A program made the translations under genes and the position numbers. The notes under the pieces are model-generated. The model searched no databases and had not been told where the DNA came from. It saw only the letters and a program-made list of their open reading frames with translations. DNA of 64,000 bases from Vicia villosa (Eukaryota; Streptophyta; Magnoliopsida; Fabales; Fabaceae): positions 496,001 through 560,000 of the forward strand of contig NW_026705323.1 in NCBI RefSeq assembly GCF_029867415.1. The letters are read 5' to 3'. The stretch's first letter is position 1; every line of letters starts with the position of its first letter. Of the stretch, positions 1-11,609 are shown piece after piece.

Positions 1-1
1 A

Positions 2-2002
2 ACCTTTAGTTGGGATGCAAGGTGTGAAGAAGGATTCCAAGAGCTGAAGAGGAGATTGACTAGTGCTCCTATTTTGATTTTGCCGAATCCGACAGAATCA
101 TTTGTGGTTTATTGTGACGCATCACTGATGGGTTTAGGTGGTGTATTCATGCAGAATCAACAAGTGGTCGCTTATGCGTCGAGACAACTCAAAGTGCATG
201 AGAGGAATTATCCGACTCATGATTTGGAATTGGCAGCTGTGGTGTTTGTCTTGAAGTTGTGGCGACACTATTTGTATGGTTCGAGATTTGAGGTATTCAG
301 TGATCATAAAAGCCTGAAGTATCTCTTTGATCAGAAAGAGTTGAACATGAGGCAGAGAAGGTGGTTAGAATTTCTGAAGGATTATGATTTTGGTTTGAAT
401 TACCATCCGGGTAAGGCAAACGTTGTTGCTGATGCATTGAGTAGGAAGACCTTGCATATGTCTATGCTAATGGTGAAGGAATTGGATTTGATTGAGCAAT
501 TCAGAGACTTGAGTTTAGTGTGTGAAGGTACTCCTATTAGTGTCAAATTGGGTATGCTGAAGCTGACTAGTGGTATTCTTGAAGAGATCAGAGAAGGTCA
601 GAAAGCCGATGTTGAATTGATTGATAAGTTGACTTTGATTAATCAAGGCAAGAGTAGTGAATTCAGAGTCGACGAGAATGGTATACTGAGGTTTGGTGAC
701 CGAGTTTGTGTTCCTGATGTTGATGAACTCCGAAAACGTATTTTGGAAGAAGGACACCGTAGTGGGTTAAGTATTCATCCTGGTGCTACCAAGATGTATC
801 ATGATTTGAAAAAGTAGTTTTGGTGGCCTGGAATGAAGAAGGAGATTGTTGAGTTTGTGTACTCTTGTTTGACTTGCCAGAAGTCAAAGATTGAGCATCA
901 GAAACCATCTGGGTTTATGCAACCGATGTTTATTCCTGAGTGGAAGTGGGATAGCATATCAATGAATTTTGTTTCGGGTTTGCCGAGAACTGTCAGAAAT
1001 TGTGAAGCCATCTGGGTCGTGGTAGACAGGTTGACGAAGTCTGCACATTTTATACCGATGAGAATGGATTATCCGATGGAGAAGCTGGCTCAATTGTATA
1101 TTGAGAAGATAGTGAGTCTGCATGGTATTCCTTCAAGTATCGTGTCAGACAGAGATCCGAGGTTTACGTCTAAGTTCTGGGAAGGTTTGCTGAAAGCTTT
1201 AGGTACTAAGCTAAGATTGAGTTCTGCTTATCATCCGCAAACTGATGGACAGACTGAGAGGACGATTCAGTCATTAGAGGATTTGTTGCGGGCTTGTGTG
1301 TTGGAAAAAGGAGGTACTTGGGATAGTTATCTGCCTTTGATTGAGTTTACCTACAACAACAGTTATCATTCGAGTATCGGTATGGCTCCGTTTGAGGCTT
1401 TGTATGGTAGGAGGTGTAGGACGCCGTTGTGTTGGTACGAATCTGGTGAGAGTGCTGTGATTGGTCCAGAAATTGTACAACAGACTACAGAGAAGATTAA
1501 AATGATTCAGGAGAAGATGAAGGCTTCTCAGAGTCGTCAGAAGAGTTATCACGACAAAAGGAGGAAAACACTTGAGTTTCAAGAGGGAGATCATGTGTTT
1601 ATGAGAGTTACTCCTATGACAGGGATTGGTCGGGCATTGAAGTCGAAGAAGTTGACTCCGCGTTTTATTGGACCATTCCAAATTTCTGAAAGAGTGGGAG
1701 AAGTGGCTTATCGTATCGCTCTACCGCCGATGCTTGCAAATTTGCATGATGTGTTTCATGTATCTCAGTTGAGGAAATACATTTCGGATCCGTCCCATGT
1801 GATCCAAGTAGATGATGTACAGGTGAAAGATAACTTGACGGTTGAGACTTTACCTGTGAGGATTGAGGATCGAAGGCTGAAGCAATTGCGAGGCAAGGAA
1901 ATAGCTTTGGTCAGAGTAGCTTGGGGAGGACCTGCTGAGGGAAATGTTACCTGGGAGCTAGAGAGTCAAATGAAGGATTCTTATCCAGAACTTTTTACCT
2001 GA
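2..2002 (+). pseudogene. Ty3/gypsy chromovirus pol, 3' part (RNase H-integrase-chromodomain), Tekay-like
   Basis: This is the downstream part of a retrotransposon polyprotein; the 5' part lies outside the window. The frame is open from base 2 and begins in the RT thumb/connection region. RNase H follows (YCDAS near the start, TDH-like [10 protein letters not shown], ending VADALSRK). The integrase HHCC zinc finger, the catalytic core (VVVDRLTKSAHF, then SDRDPRF, then HPQTDGQTERT with the final catalytic E) and a C-terminal chromodomain-like tail (VRVAWGG...VTWELE) come next. An in-frame TAG at 815-817 interrupts the zinc finger between the HxxxH and CxxC halves, and the same frame continues to 2002. 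A polypurine tract and LTR follow directly. The chromodomain tail and LTR ends (TGTAACACCC...) suggest the Tekay/Del lineage; the lineage is inferred, the domain order is seen. Confidence 0.9.
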
Positions 2003-2030
2003 GGTATGTTTTCGAGGACGAAAACTCTTT

Positions 2031-2044
2031 TAGTGGGGGAGAGT
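2031..2044 (+). other. Polypurine tract of the chromovirus
   Basis: A purine-rich stretch (AGTGGGGGAGAG) ends immediately before the LTR. It is the expected primer site for plus-strand DNA synthesis and fixes the LTR start. Confidence 0.75.
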
Positions 2045-3999
2045 TGTAACACCCGTATAATTTTAATTTTTAATTTAATTTGAATATTAGATTAATAATT
2101 ATTATTATTATGGATTTTATGAAAATAAGAGGAAAATGATGGTTGATGGCATTTGGGCCATGTGTGAGATTAGTAAGAAGAGGGGGTGTGGTGCAATAAA
2201 GCCCTTACTAATTTAATAGTATTTTTCATAAAATAATTAGAATTGGAGAATTGGGAAAGAAAGAACGCGAGAGAACAGAAGTTGGAACAAGGAACGTGAA
2301 GGAGAACCGTAGAGGGAGAGACCAAGAACCAAGATTCTCTCTGAGGTAAGGGGAGACTCTCCGTTTAATCTCTTTTATCGTATTATAGGTGATAGTATGG
2401 ATTAGGAGTATGATTTGATCCATTGATTCTATATTCTGAATATTCATCTGTGTTCATCATTAAAATTGGACTGTTAATCCCTAATAACTGATAGATTTAG
2501 GGTATGATGAATAGAATTGGTAGGGGATCATATACTATGGTTATGGATGAATTCGTATGTTGTTTAGATGTGTTTTTCTCTGGTTTTTGGACTCAAAATC
2601 GTGGACTGGTATGAGTAAAAACGAATGGGTTTTGGACTGTTATGAATTCTGCAGGTTCTGGGCATTTTCTGGTGTTTCGCGTATGAAACAGTGCCATACG
2701 CGTATGGGATGAGGTCATACGCGTATGGGGGACACTCCCAATGGGCTATACGCGTATGATACGCAGTTGCCCTGTCCTAAACACCATGTACTGGTGTTTT
2801 GCGTATGAGAGCGTATGAGGATGCTCATACGCGTATGGGAATTCGGAAAGAGGAAAATTATTTTGGTGATACGCGTATGGCTATACTGATACGCGTATGA
2901 GGTTGATTGTAGGCAGAATTTGGTTCTGTTGAGATGCGTATGATACGCGTATGAGGCAAGGGGATACGCGTATGGACGCGTATGGACCCTATGATACGCG
3001 TATGGCTTCCTGTATGTGAAATTTCTGTTTTGTGATTTTTCTGGAAAATTCGATGATGTGTAACTTTCGATTTATAGGCCTGTTTGTATGCTGTTTTAGA
3101 CTGTGTAAACCTTGTGATGTGATTATGTGGTTTACTGACGATTGATTGTATTGAATGATGTAATGTATATATGAACATGCTTAGTATTGATGATGATGAT
3201 GATGAAATGAGTATAGATGATGCTACTCATAGAATGGTGATGATGAAAGTATGTTATATATATGTTGCATGCATTCATAAATATGGGCTGAATCCTATAT
3301 GATGAGAGGATTCAGCGAGGGGCAGAATTCCCATTGTGTGGAATTTGTGCTGGCAGGGCCGTATCTGGATGATGATAGATCGGTCGGTGGATGATTTCCA
3401 CTGGTGATGATTGGTACCACATGCATAGTGTCAGTTCATACATGTGCATGATTTGTTTATAACATGATGATAGATGTTACATGTTGACTGTTTGTCTATC
3501 TGTGGATGTATGAATGATTGATTTGTCTGAGTATGAAACAATTGGGTGAATGATATAACTATGATATGTTATTATTTATGATGCAATAACATTGGTTAAC
3601 TATGATGAGACTCACCCTTACTTGTTGTCATTTTCAGATTGAGGATAGCGGCGTGACTTGGTGAGGATTAGCTCATAAGTCGGTTTTAGTATTGTGTCGG
3701 TGTCATGCTCTGGTAGATGTAACACTGGGAACGCTTTGTTTTGTTTTAGAGTTTTGTTTATAACTCTATTTAATTATGATGTTTGAAGTCTGATACATTG
3801 TTGATGAATGTTGACTTGATGAAGTAATTCCGCTGTGTAAAACATGACTTTGGTTAATGAGTTATAATTTCAGACGTTTCAGTGAATGCATGACATGTAC
3901 CAATGTGATTTTCTTTACTTATGAATTGTGACACCTCTTGGATGCTTACTCTGATTTAATAATTGTTTAATTGCCGCGGGTTATTAGAGGGGTGTTACA
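2045..3999 (+). repeat. 3' LTR of the Tekay-like chromovirus
   Basis: The LTR begins TGTAACACCC and ends GGGTGTTACA, a 10-bp inverted terminal match, and is 1955 bp long. It follows the polypurine tract directly. It holds an array of the palindrome ATACGCGTAT at 2676-3003 and a short GAT repeat near 3185. The 5' LTR and target duplication are outside the window, so age cannot be estimated. Confidence 0.85.
2676..3003 (+). repeat. Array of ATACGCGTAT palindromes inside the chromovirus LTR
   Basis: Nine full copies of the 10-bp palindrome ATACGCGTAT start at 2696, 2717, 2748, 2827, 2869, 2889, 2943, 2964 and 2994. Several half sites (GCGTATG) lie between them. Spacing is irregular (21 to 79 bp), so this is a dispersed motif cluster and not a simple tandem repeat. 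The CpG-rich motif stands out in an AT-rich LTR. Confidence 0.9.
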
Positions 4000-4031
4000 T
4001 GTTCTATTATTTTTTTTATGTTGCTGCTGTT

Positions 4032-4035
<4 letters not shown>

Positions 4036-4085
<50 letters not shown>
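4036..4085. repeat. (TA)n microsatellite
   Basis: About 25 uninterrupted TA dinucleotides lie directly before a Stowaway-like terminus that uses TA as its target. Bases 4000-4035 between this and the LTR hold nothing recognisable. Confidence 0.95.
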
Positions 4086-4086
<1 letters not shown>

Positions 4087-4341
4087 TCCCTCCGTTTTTT
4101 ATTATAAGTCGTTTTGGAAATTTTTTTTGTATTTTAATATAAGTCGTTTTACAATTCCAATGGATAATTAATGTTATTTTTCCTATTATATCCTTAAATA
4201 TTTATTATTCTCTCTCCTTTCAATTATATAAATTTATCTTCCACATGTCATTAATGAAGGATAATTTTGTAAAAACCTTCATAATTTCTCATTTTCATAC
4301 AACAATTATTAGTTTTCTTAATCTGTGTGAAAAGTCTAACC
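4086..4341. mobile_element. Truncated Stowaway-like MITE
   Basis: The sequence starts CTCCCTCCG after a TA, followed by the ATTATAAGTCG phrase typical of Stowaway (Tc1/mariner) terminal repeats in legumes. The far inverted terminus is missing: at about 4341 the sequence changes abruptly into an LTR remnant. The boundary is approximate. Confidence 0.6.
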
Positions 4342-4867
4342 CTTCTGTTTGAATGTTACCTTTGTTGGTAACGTGCAGGTTCAGACGCTTAGTAGCTCGT
4401 GCGAGGTTTAGCCGGAGAACATCCGCATTTGTTGGGTGATTGGGTAGTGAGTCAATGCTCTGGTCATGTAACACTGGTTTGAGATTAGTAGTATTGAACT
4501 CATGTTTTGTTTTGGATATGTATTATGATATTATCTTGTGAACATGTATGTTTTGTTATTTGTTGTTGAGAGGCCATAGTGCCAAATATCTTGGATATGA
4601 CGTTATATTATCTTGTGGATTATTATTGAAATATGATTATGGTATGGGACATGATCATTTATGAAATACATGAGTATTTATTATTTCCACTGTGAATGCA
4701 TATTATTGATGAATTATGACAAGTGAAAGGTGTTATCTTGATGACCAGGTGCAATTGTATATTTGATGATGAATGATGTTGATTTTTTGAAAACTTTAAG
4801 TTATATGCATACTTATTTACTCTGATTATATGTTTAAATATTTAGGGTATTAGAAAGGGGTGTTACA
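4342..4867 (+). repeat. Partial LTR of a second, related chromovirus
   Basis: This stretch parallels the last 400 bases of the LTR at 2045-3999. Both have a CTCTGGT..TGTAACACTGG phrase and end in ATTAGA(G/A)(A)GGGGTGTTACA. It has no internal region beside it and its 5' side is cut at the MITE, so it is a truncated or solo LTR. At its right edge the sequence switches straight into copia RT. Confidence 0.65.
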
Positions 4868-6307
4868 TGGGAACTTACTACACTTCCACGAGGACACAAA
4901 GCAATCGGAGTAAGATGGGTGTACAAGTCTAAGAAGAATGCAAAAGGAGACGTGGAGAGATATAAAGCAAGATTGGTGGTGAAAGGATATAGTTAAAGAC
5001 AAGGAATTGACTATGATGAGGTACTTGCTCTCGTTGCTCATCTTGAAACTATTAGACTGGTCATTTCTTTGGCAACCCAAAATAAATGGAATATCTATCA
5101 AATGGATGTGAAGTCGGCATTCTTGAATGGTTTCCTCAAAGAAACTCTTTATATAGAGCAACCATTGGGCTATGAAGTAAAAGGGCAAGAAGAAAAAGTC
5201 GTGAAGTTGAAGAAGGCATTGTACGATCTCAAGTAAGCACCAAGAGCTTGGAATGTTCGAATCGATAAGTACTTTCAAGACAAGAACTTCATCAAGTGTC
5301 CATATGAGCATGCACTTTATATCAAAGCGCAAAGTGGAGATATTTTGATTGTATGCTTTTATGTAGATGACTTGATTTTCACAGGGAACAATCCAAGCAT
5401 GTTCGAAGAGTTCAAGAAAGAAATGTCAAATGAATTTGAGATGATAGATATGGGGCTCATGGCATATTATCTCGACATCCAAGTAAAGAAAGGAGACAAA
5501 GGAATTTTCATCACCCAAGAAGGCTATGCCAAAGAAGTACTTTTGAAATTCTAGATGGATGACGCAAATCCAGTTGGCACCCCGATGGAATGTGGAAGCA
5601 AGTTGAGCAAGCATAAAAATGGAAAGATTGTGGATCCAACTCTTTACAAAAGTTTGGTTGGAAGTTTGTGTTACTTGACATGTACAAGGCCGGATATTCT
5701 CTATGTCGTAGGAGTTGTAAGTCGCTACATGGAAGTTCCGAAAACAACTCACTTCAAGGCGGCAAAGAGAATCCTTTGATACATCAAAGGTACAACAATC
5801 TTTGGCTTGCACTATTACTCTTCTAACAATTATGATATTGTTGGCTATAGTGATAGCGATTGGAGTGGATACTTGGATGATAGAAAGAGCACTACATGTT
5901 TTGTGTTCTTTATGGGAGATACTGCTTTCACTTGGATGTCAAAGAAGAAACCTATAGTCACACTATCAACTTGTGAAGCTGAGTATGTCACCGCCACATC
6001 ATATGTTTGTCAAGCAGTTTGGCTAAGGAACTTGCTGAAAGAGTTAAAGATGCCACAAAAAGATCTTATGGAAGTATGTGTTGACAATAAATCAGCACTT
6101 GCTTTAGCAAAGAATCCCGTCTTTCATGAAAGAAGTAAGCACATCGACACACATTACCACTTCATAAGAGATTGCATAGAGAGAAACGAGGTGAAGTTGA
6201 AGTATGTGATGTCTCAAGATCAAGCTGCCGACATTTTCACCAAGCCACTCAATTTGGAAACTTTCGTGAAGCTAAGGAGTGTGCTTGGAGTCACAAATCA
6301 AGTTTAA
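4868..6307 (+). pseudogene. Ty1/copia pol fragment (RT and RNase H), truncated
   Basis: The fragment begins inside the RT domain (WELTTLPRGHKA) and runs through the YVDD active site (at about 5360) and the copia RNase H (SDSDWSG, LSTCEAEYV, DNKSAL, HIDTHYHFIR) to the pol stop just before the polypurine tract. In-frame stops occur near 4995, 5235, 5552 and 5777, so it is not functional. It is close to a copy of 42531-43977 in the same family, which has different lesions. Everything 5' of RT is missing; the break coincides with the end of the LTR remnant at 4867. Confidence 0.9.
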
Positions 6308-6313
6308 GGGGGA
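6306..6313 (+). other. Copia polypurine tract
   Basis: AAGGGGGA lies between the pol stop codon and the TGTTGAAATAA start of the LTR. The same arrangement occurs at 43976-43983. Confidence 0.75.
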
Positions 6314-6687
6314 TGTTGAAATAATAAACTTGCTTTGGGCCTAATAATTATTGATATTCTTGGGCTTAGTTATTTTGTGATTAGATAATTTTGGGTAGTG
6401 TTTCTATAGAATTCTTGTATTATTTGGAGAGTCTAGATATTTCTTAGTATTGTAATATTCTCTTGAATACTCTTTGAATTTCTAGGATGTAGAACTCTCT
6501 AGAATTAGTGAGTCTAGAGTTCTCCTTAGAGTACTATAAATAAAAATGTAATCTCACACATTTGCATAAAGAAAAATTACAAAGTTCTCTCTTCCATAAA
6601 GAGTTCTCCCACCTATCAAGTTTTTATTCAAGCCTCCAATATTTCTAAACATTTGCCCTACACATAAAAACAATTACAATTCCAACA
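6314..6687 (+). repeat. Copia LTR flanked by both a polypurine tract and a primer binding site
   Basis: This 374-bp LTR runs from TGTTGAAATAAT to ATTCCAACA. It has the same length as the LTR at 43984-44357 and differs from it at roughly 32 positions (by-eye count). Upstream it is joined to a pol end and polypurine tract, as a 3' LTR should be. Downstream it is followed by a Met-type primer binding site and gag, as a 5' LTR should be. It therefore serves two internal regions. Confidence 0.88.
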
Positions 6688-6690
6688 AAG

Positions 6691-6702
6691 TGGTACCAGA
6701 GT
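6691..6702 (+). other. Primer binding site, initiator tRNA-Met type
   Basis: TGGTACCAGAGT lies three bases after the LTR and matches the plant copia consensus TGGTATCAGAGC with two differences. Confidence 0.75.
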
Positions 6703-6719
6703 TTCAAGGTCCTCAAAAG

Positions 6720-7011
6720 ATGGTGAATGGAGGTTTTCCTTTTTAAATGCTGATGCTCACAAAGAACAACTATGATAATTGGAGTATCAAGATGAATGCG
6801 CTACTAGGATCTCAAGATGTGTGGGATATCGTTGAGAAAGGCTTTAAGGAGCAAGATAAAGCCTCGTTAAGCCAGAGTGCAAAAGATATGTTGAAGGAGT
6901 CAAGAAAGAGAGACAAGAAAACTCTCTTCCTCATTTATCAATCGGTGGATGAAGATACTTTGGAGAAGATATCCAACGCAACGACGGCCAAGGAAGCATG
7001 GGACATGCTTC
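6720..7011 (+). pseudogene. Copia gag, N-terminal segment (split by Ogre)
   Basis: An ATG at 6720 opens a frame with a TAA at 6744-6746, then continues in the same frame as a typical copia gag N-terminus (NNYDNWSIKMNALL, VWDIVEKGF, KEAWDML). Coding stops abruptly at 7011 where the Ogre LTR begins; the last five bases, GCTTC, are the target duplication. The continuation lies at 28518. The element was already carrying lesions, so the gene is dead irrespective of the insertion. Confidence 0.85.
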
Positions 7012-10000
7012 TGTCATACCCCAAATTTGTCCTACCCCTTTACTGCTAACTGGCTTAGGCTTTGCATTCATGTACATACATCACTTAGGTCATAATCCAT
7101 ACCCATGCATGCATACCATGGGTACTATTCAAAGGCTAGCAAGAGAAAACTCCATTGCAAAGAAGTTTGATCAGAGAATAAGAAAACAGAGGTAGAATCA
7201 TGTGGCTCTATGTTCATTAAAGTCCTCCTGGATTGGGGTGTCTCTCTGCTTCAAATCAGGGCATTGATTGAAGAGTGCAAGCTGGCAAACCGTCTGGTTC
7301 TTTAAATCAAAGTTTCTTTGACCAAAGTCGACCAGTTGACTTTCTGGGTAATATTTAATCAGGAATGGCTTCTATGTTTGGAAAACTTCTCATGCCGACC
7401 TTGTGGAGGTGTTTGTGTGGCTGGAATTGATTGGAGGAGATTTAATCAGGAATTTCATCAATAGTCGGTAAAATCAGAACAGTTGACTTTCGGGTCAGGA
7501 TCAGAAAATTATTCAAATATTGACTCTCGGAGGAAAATTAATCAAGAAAAGTCGAAGAATGGATAAAATCGGGAGTTCGACAAAAAGTTACAAAAATAGC
7601 AAAAAGACAATTTTCAACACTTAGAAAAATTTTTGGCCCTTAAAAGGTCTAACGGACAGCTCATTTCATCACCAATTTACACGTGGCAAATGGCATTTTC
7701 TGGAGAAATTTCCAACATCAAAGTTGTTCCTCTCATGGAGGAGAACAACTTTGTAGTTGGACATTTTTTCATATGAAGCATGGTTGAAGAGCTATTAACG
7801 TTTGAAGTGGGAGATTTTCATCTGAATCAAGTCATGAAGCTGGGCATATTCCTTGTCATACGGGACGCATTTCATCGAGCACGTTGCGCGCCAAATTTGA
7901 AGCTAATTATATTCCAATTCAGGGCCCCTATAAAAGCAAACTGGGTGCTAGTATGTTCTTTGCCATTTCCTCTATCCATTGAAACAAGAACCAAGTCCAT
8001 TGAGTGGATAATGAATCGGTTATGAGCCTCCAAAGTGGCCTTCTCGCAATGCCAAGATCATGCTTCTGGCCAGACATAAATCCAAGTCACGCGCGCAGCA
8101 TTTCGTCAAACACTTGGCGCGCCGAATTTGAAACTAATTTTAGGATTCTACGAATTTCCATTGAGACCAACGTTAGTGCCAAATTCATCCTTGCCATGCC
8201 CTCTATCCAACAAGCTAATGGCAATTAGTTTTGGTAGCATGATCGGCAAGATACAAAGCTCTAAAGTCGTGCTCTTACAAAAGTTCATTTGGACAAGGAT
8301 CAAGCCAGGCCTTAGGTCATGCATACAGGCATTCACATAAGTTATGCATCATCATGTTCCAAGGCAATTTTGAAGAGTTTCTGAACAACATCTCAAGCTA
8401 ACTCCAACATGAAGTATGTTCTACCATATCCCATCTTTCACTTGGCCTCAATTTCACGTAAAATGGTCATGGGATTATTGAGTTGTAAAGTTTCAAAGCC
8501 ATGCATTTCATCATGAAACCAAAGGAAAACTCTCACACTGGCTTTACACTATTCACCCAAGCTTCATTCCCATACTCAGCCATGCACGTGAAAGGCATGC
8601 TGTAACCTACCACAAATAACAAAGCTACTTGCATTACTAAGTTTGGTGGAGAAAATACTACACTGCATCACTCCATACCATAGCTCACATGCACCTTCCA
8701 CATATATATCCAAATGCTCTTCACAAAAAGGACCACACCTTCATTTTTCTGATTTTTCTACACGCTCTCACTTTCACTCTCTCAAACCTCTCTCCTCCTT
8801 CATCTTTCTCCCACTCTCTCTCTACTCTCACTCATCTTCGCCACTCTCTCTCTTCTTCTTCTCACTCTCCAACAAACTCAACAACCTGTAACCGAATCCA
8901 CCACCACAACAAACCTCCACCATAACCGTTCCTCTAACCACCACCGATCACCGTAACCACCATCGCTCTTCCGCCACCACCACCTTCATCCCCTTCATCA
9001 TCTATCAACAACAGCATCCCCGTCCTTCAATCATCATCATCACAGCCTTCGTCCAACCTTCATCACCACTCGTTTGAAGCAATTCTCGCGTCACTATTCT
9101 ACACAAAACTTTGAGTTTATTTCTCAAAGTTTGAATCAAGAATCTGAAGTTCAACGTCAGCTTCATCTTGTACGTGTGGTGGCGAGGCTAGGAATTCTTT
9201 TCTCTCTCCCAACTCAAGAACTTGCTCCAAGTAAGTATTCTGAAACTTCTTTGCATCCAAGATTACATGTAGTAGATCCATGATCGATCGTATTCCTCTG
9301 CATGTTCTTGAAGTTCGATCCCTGTTTGCATGAGATGACTATTGTTCGGACGTACAAGTTACATGTCTTTAGATTCTATGCAACATGGCGATTGCTCCGA
9401 TGTAATTTTCTCACGTTTTCATGGAGATGTTGTTAGTTCAGGTTTCACGAATGCTTTCAGTTTGAACAGTAGAAGAAGAATTAGGAAAATCCGAGGCCGG
9501 ATCCGTGACCAGCGGTGAAAACCGAGGGGAACGGTGGCCTTGATGTTACTTTCTGGAGATTTTGATTCGCCCTCGCCGCTAAACCCACCGGAGAAGATAA
9601 CCGGAAGCGGTATCTCCGGCGCCTGTGACTTTTACTTCTTCATTTTCCGTTCTCCTACGTGGCAATATGTTGATGGCCCATGCAGTTCAATTAGTTTTTG
9701 TCCTATCTGATGCCAATGATTGGCTCACGTCGTGTCATGCTTTGACTGGTGGTTGATTCTATTTTGTCTTTAGTGATTTAAGTGAGAATGGTGACCAATT
9801 GATGTATGTGTATTAATGCCATGTTACATTGCAAAAAAAACTGTACGTGAGAATAATAAGTGCTGCTGTTTGAATGAAAAGAAAATGCTGAGTCAACAAT
9901 AAATGAAATAAAGTGAAACAAAAAGGGAGTAGTGATGTATTGGGCCACGAGATTTTGGGCCTTGTAACATGTTCAGAACCGTACCCCTCTGTTGCTGCCG

Positions 10001-11589
10001 CACCATGTGCCTGGGCTGGGCCTCACGCGAAACCCTGCTCCTCACACCCCTAATTGCAGGCCCAGATTTGCCTCATAACCTAGTTTTAATTCATTATCTT
10101 TCTGCTGATACACCCATGCTGTCTAGACTTTAGAACAATTTTAATTTTGTTCTTTTTTTTCAACTTTTAATTCATAAATCTTTTCCTCTCAAAAATGTAT
10201 AAAAATGACTTTAGGTATTTTAGAGTTTGTGATTAATTTTCATGATTTTTGTTAATTTTCCTTAATTGTTTAATCCTTTTAATAAATCTTTTTTTCACAA
10301 TATGTTTGAATTGTTTTGTTTAATACTTCTTTGTAAATAAATCTCTAATAGACTTAGGAATTATTTTTAGTCTCGATTTTTGTATAGAATTATGTGTGCT
10401 TGTGAGTATCATTTGTTTGCTATAGTTCTCAATTTTATTTGTCGCATATTGATTTTCCTTTACCTATTCCATGTATAGTTTTTTGTTAATAAATCGTATA
10501 GTTTTTTCATTTTAAATCCCTTGTATAGACAACTTAGACTAGAATTTAGATATAGTTCCCTATTGCATTCTTTTCCTTTCCAACTTTTAAAATACTTAAT
10601 AAATATCGATAAAGATCATACCGTTACTATATTTCATAGTAGGAAAGAAATGATTGGGGTGTAGGCCCCGATGTATGTTCTTTCCTACTTAGCGGAGAAG
10701 AAATGATTGAAGTGTGAAGCTTCGATGTATTTCTTAACCGTTGTTTAGAGAAACGATCGTGGTGTAGGCCTCGATGTGCATTCTCTAAATATTCACAAAA
10801 AACTCTTTTTGTATCTCCTTTACTTAGCGGAGAAGAAATGATTGAGGTGTGAAACCTCGATGTATTTCTTAACCGTTATTTAGAGAAACGATTGTGGCGT
10901 AGGCCTCGATGTGCGTTCTCTAAATATGCAAAACAAAACTCTTTTTGGTATGATCTAGGTCACAAAGTTAAAATCCCCTAAAAAACACCAACCAAAAACA
11001 CTTCAAAAAAAAAACACTAATAAATGGTCAGATTTAAAACAAGGTAAGGAAGTGATGCGAAGCCTTGTAGTAGGTTCTCGTCATCATGGAATTACCCTTA
11101 AAAGATACAAACCAATTCTCTCTCTCTTCCCTCTTTTCTTAAGGGCAAGTTATCTCCGCTCCATTGCATCCTAGGCGATCCCTTATGCATGAGCGTGAGC
11201 GTTAACGCCGCCCAACTAAAAAACACAAAACAAACAGAAAATCTTTAGCCGAGCTACGGTAACTCTGATTCCTGAAAAGGATACGTAGGCAGCGGGGTAG
11301 GGCCCGTGCGAGTACAATTCTTTATTTTCCCTACATTTTGCATTCATTTTGCATTTAGACATAGACATAGTTATACACCCTTTAGATAGAAACAAACATG
11401 GGTGGATACCATCGAGTACGATGGGCGCGAGGGGTGCTAGCACCTTCCCCTTGCGTAACCGACTCCCGTACCTTGATTCTCTGGTCGCAAGACCCTGTTC
11501 CTTCCCTTGTTAGGTTTTCTGGTATTCCTTTCCCTTATGGGATAAATATATTGGTGGCGACTCTGTTCATTTTTCGCGAGCGTGCGATA
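7012..11589 (+). repeat. Ogre 5' LTR
   Basis: The LTR runs 4578 bp from TGTCATACCCC. It ends GTGCGATA, where the 3' copy has GTGCGACA, so the terminal CA is mutated. Other differences from the 3' copy seen by eye are two adjacent changes near 7348, one near 10229 and one base in a poly-A run near 11017. A TATATAT near 8703 precedes a pyrimidine-rich stretch that could be the promoter and start region; this is inference. Short open frames inside the LTR are present identically in both copies and look like chance. Confidence 0.95.
10638..10924 (+). repeat. Five imperfect hairpins with covarying stems in the Ogre LTR
   Basis: Units lie at 10638-10689, 10698-10735, 10744-10789, 10833-10870 and 10879-10924. 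Outer stems are AGTAGGAAAGAA with its complement (12 bp), AAGAAAT/ATTTCTT (units 2 and 4) and TTTAGAGAA/TTCTCTAAA (units 3 and 5). Each encloses an inner stem around a TGTAGG or TGTGAA-type loop: GGGG/CCCC, GAAG/CTTC and GAGG/CCTC in units 1, 2 and 4, with one mismatch in units 3 and 5. Stems differ between units but pairing is mostly kept. Units 2-3 and 4-5 look like a duplicated pair about 135 bp apart. Confidence 0.85.
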
Positions 11590-11591
11590 GC

Positions 11592-11609
11592 TGGCGACTC
11601 TGCTGGGGA
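11592..11609 (+). other. Ogre primer binding site
   Basis: TGGCGACTCTGCTGGGGA starts two bases after the 5' LTR. This is the position and form of the Ogre primer site, reported in the literature as complementary to tRNA-Arg. An 11-bp copy of its start, TGGCGACTCTG, also occurs inside the LTR at 11555-11565. Confidence 0.8.

Noticed and set aside
3971..4171. A 66-codon frame at the LTR end
   Set aside because: Most of it is translated TA microsatellite and MITE terminus.
6998..7195. A frame crossing the copia/Ogre junction as a fusion gene
   Set aside because: It is a chance read-through of 14 bases of gag into the LTR with no domain on either side.
7780..9283. Several open frames of 60-80 codons in the Ogre LTR, conserved in both copies
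   Set aside because: Conservation only reflects the near-identity of the two LTRs. The frames overlap one another in different phases and carry no domain.
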